Program-made: the position numbers and the translations under genes
The notes under the pieces: generated by a model
What the model saw: the letters and a program-made list of their open reading frames with translations, nothing else
Databases searched by the model: none
Told to the model about the DNA's origin: nothing
Virus record (IMG/VR): IMGVR_UViG_3300030085_003208
Location: 1-38,132 of that record
Reading direction: 5' to 3' (one strand)
DNA: 38,132 bases
Origin: a virus
Shown here: one piece after another, positions 37,616 to 38,132 of the stretch
Layout of the letters: the number at the start of each line of letters is the position of its first letter
Numbering within the stretch: the first letter of the stretch is position 1

Positions 37616-38132
37616 AGAGCTCCAGTTTATCTGCAACAAATTTTCTAATGTATTTGCTGAGAAGTTTGATGTACTTTGATTTGTCTCTTTCTTCATAGAC
37701 CACGCATTCTCCATTTTCACAAGCCATAATGATTACAAGTTTTTTGACAGAAATACCTGTCAGTTCATACAACATACAACCGTATGCCATACATTGTACG
37801 AAGTAGTGATCGATCCACTCTCGTGGTTTAGGTTTTGCAGATGTTTTAAAATCGATTATTGCTAACTCACCGTTATATTCGGCAATACAGTCAACCGTTC
37901 CAGCAATACCAAGTTCCTTACTATATAGGGAACCTTCTAAAGCGTAAATATTATTTATGTTTTTTAGAGTTTGCTTTGAAATCTTGAAGAGAAAATCAGA
38001 GATGGGTTGAACCGTAGGAAGTTCCTCGTTTTTCAGAAAGTGTTCGGTAAGAGTGTGCATATCAGTGCCACGACTTGTAGCACGTTTAGTGATACGATCT
38101 GCCTCTTCATTACCAACTTTCTTACGCCACTT
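37602..38132 (-). CDS. RecB/Cas4-like PD-(D/E)XK exonuclease, 5' end outside window
   Basis: Partial: 176 residues are visible. The frame is open to the edge and reads KWRKKVGNEEADRITKRATS, RGTDMHTLTEHFL, typical of phage RecB-like exonucleases before the catalytic core. GTVDCIAEYNGELAIIDFKT holds the metal ligands Asp81 and Asp94-x-Lys96 (visible numbering), and VQCMAYGCMLYE is the RecB Q-x(3)-Y-type motif at 113. It should degrade or trim DNA, possibly recycling host DNA or aiding recombination. It overlaps gene 33 by 14 nt. Confidence 0.85.
   Translation of the reverse strand, partial: KWRKKVGNEEADRITKRATSRGTDMHTLTEHFLKNEELPTVQPISDFLFKISKQTLKNINNIYALEGSLYSKELGIAGTVDCIAEYNGELAIIDFKTSAKPKPREWIDHYFVQCMAYGCMLYELTGISVKKLVIIMACENGECVVYEERDKSKYIKLLSKYIRKFVADKLELYGTK

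Noticed and set aside
1-38132. CRISPR array, insertion sequence or integrase/attachment site
   Set aside because: No regularly spaced direct repeats, transposase motifs, or integrase were seen; tRNA genes are complete and not flanked by integration genes.

Overview
The window is part of a T4-like myovirus that infects marine cyanobacteria (a cyanomyovirus). The evidence is a set of recognisable T4 core genes: baseplate genes 26, 27-like, 5-like, 48 and 53, head completion gene 4, and replication/late-transcription genes 32, 59 and 33. These sit among families typical of cyanophages: 2OG-Fe(II) oxygenases, very long S74-terminated fibres, and a DUF1825-like protein otherwise known from cyanobacteria. 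The DNA is AT-rich, genes are packed with 1-4 nt start/stop overlaps, and nearly everything is read from the minus strand.

Layout in coordinate order. (1) 1-3790: minus-strand array of very small genes, with a cupin, one 2OG oxygenase, a glutaredoxin and several small membrane or secreted proteins; internal sigma70-type promoters near 1975-2003 and, more weakly, 3815-3820. (2) 3828-5509: SF2 helicase followed by a small protein carrying a D...ExK signature like PD-(D/E)XK nucleases, behind a promoter that carries a palindrome. (3) 5576-7981: four consecutive 2OG-Fe(II) oxygenases. (4) 8001-17049: adhesion and fibre module: a polyglycine adhesin-like protein, a 691-aa fibre protein and a 1949-aa fibre with an S74 autochaperone end, all behind late-promoter-like motifs. 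(5) 17371-18072: early-type unit with a consensus sigma70 promoter, a small protein, a Phd/YefM-like antitoxin and three tRNAs (Ile-UAU, Met-CAU, Leu-UAA). (6) 18064-31050: baseplate, hub and tape-measure operons read leftwards from gene 26. (7) 31052-34433: tail-tube-like gene on minus, then the only plus-strand block: gene 4, a conserved unknown, gene 48 and gene 53. (8) 34434-38132: minus-strand replication and late-transcription group: a Mom-like DNA modification enzyme, a small membrane protein, gp32, DUF1825-like, gp59, a small unknown, gp33 and a RecB-like exonuclease cut by the window edge.

How it works together (inference). Consensus sigma70-type promoters would be used early by host polymerase for small proteins, tRNAs, helicase and gp32. 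gp33 would later help direct transcription to the CTAAATA/ATAAATA motifs that precede the fibre, baseplate and tail genes. The hub is modular: an OB-fold protein, a separate beta-helical needle-like protein and a SleB-like hydrolase domain on a tape-measure-like protein appear to replace the single gp5 lysozyme-spike of T4. The most unusual items are the helicase/nuclease-like pair, the Mom-like enzyme, the antitoxin without a visible toxin, and two 8-3-8 palindromes placed over the -35 regions of early promoters. Stretches between genes never exceed 300 bases.
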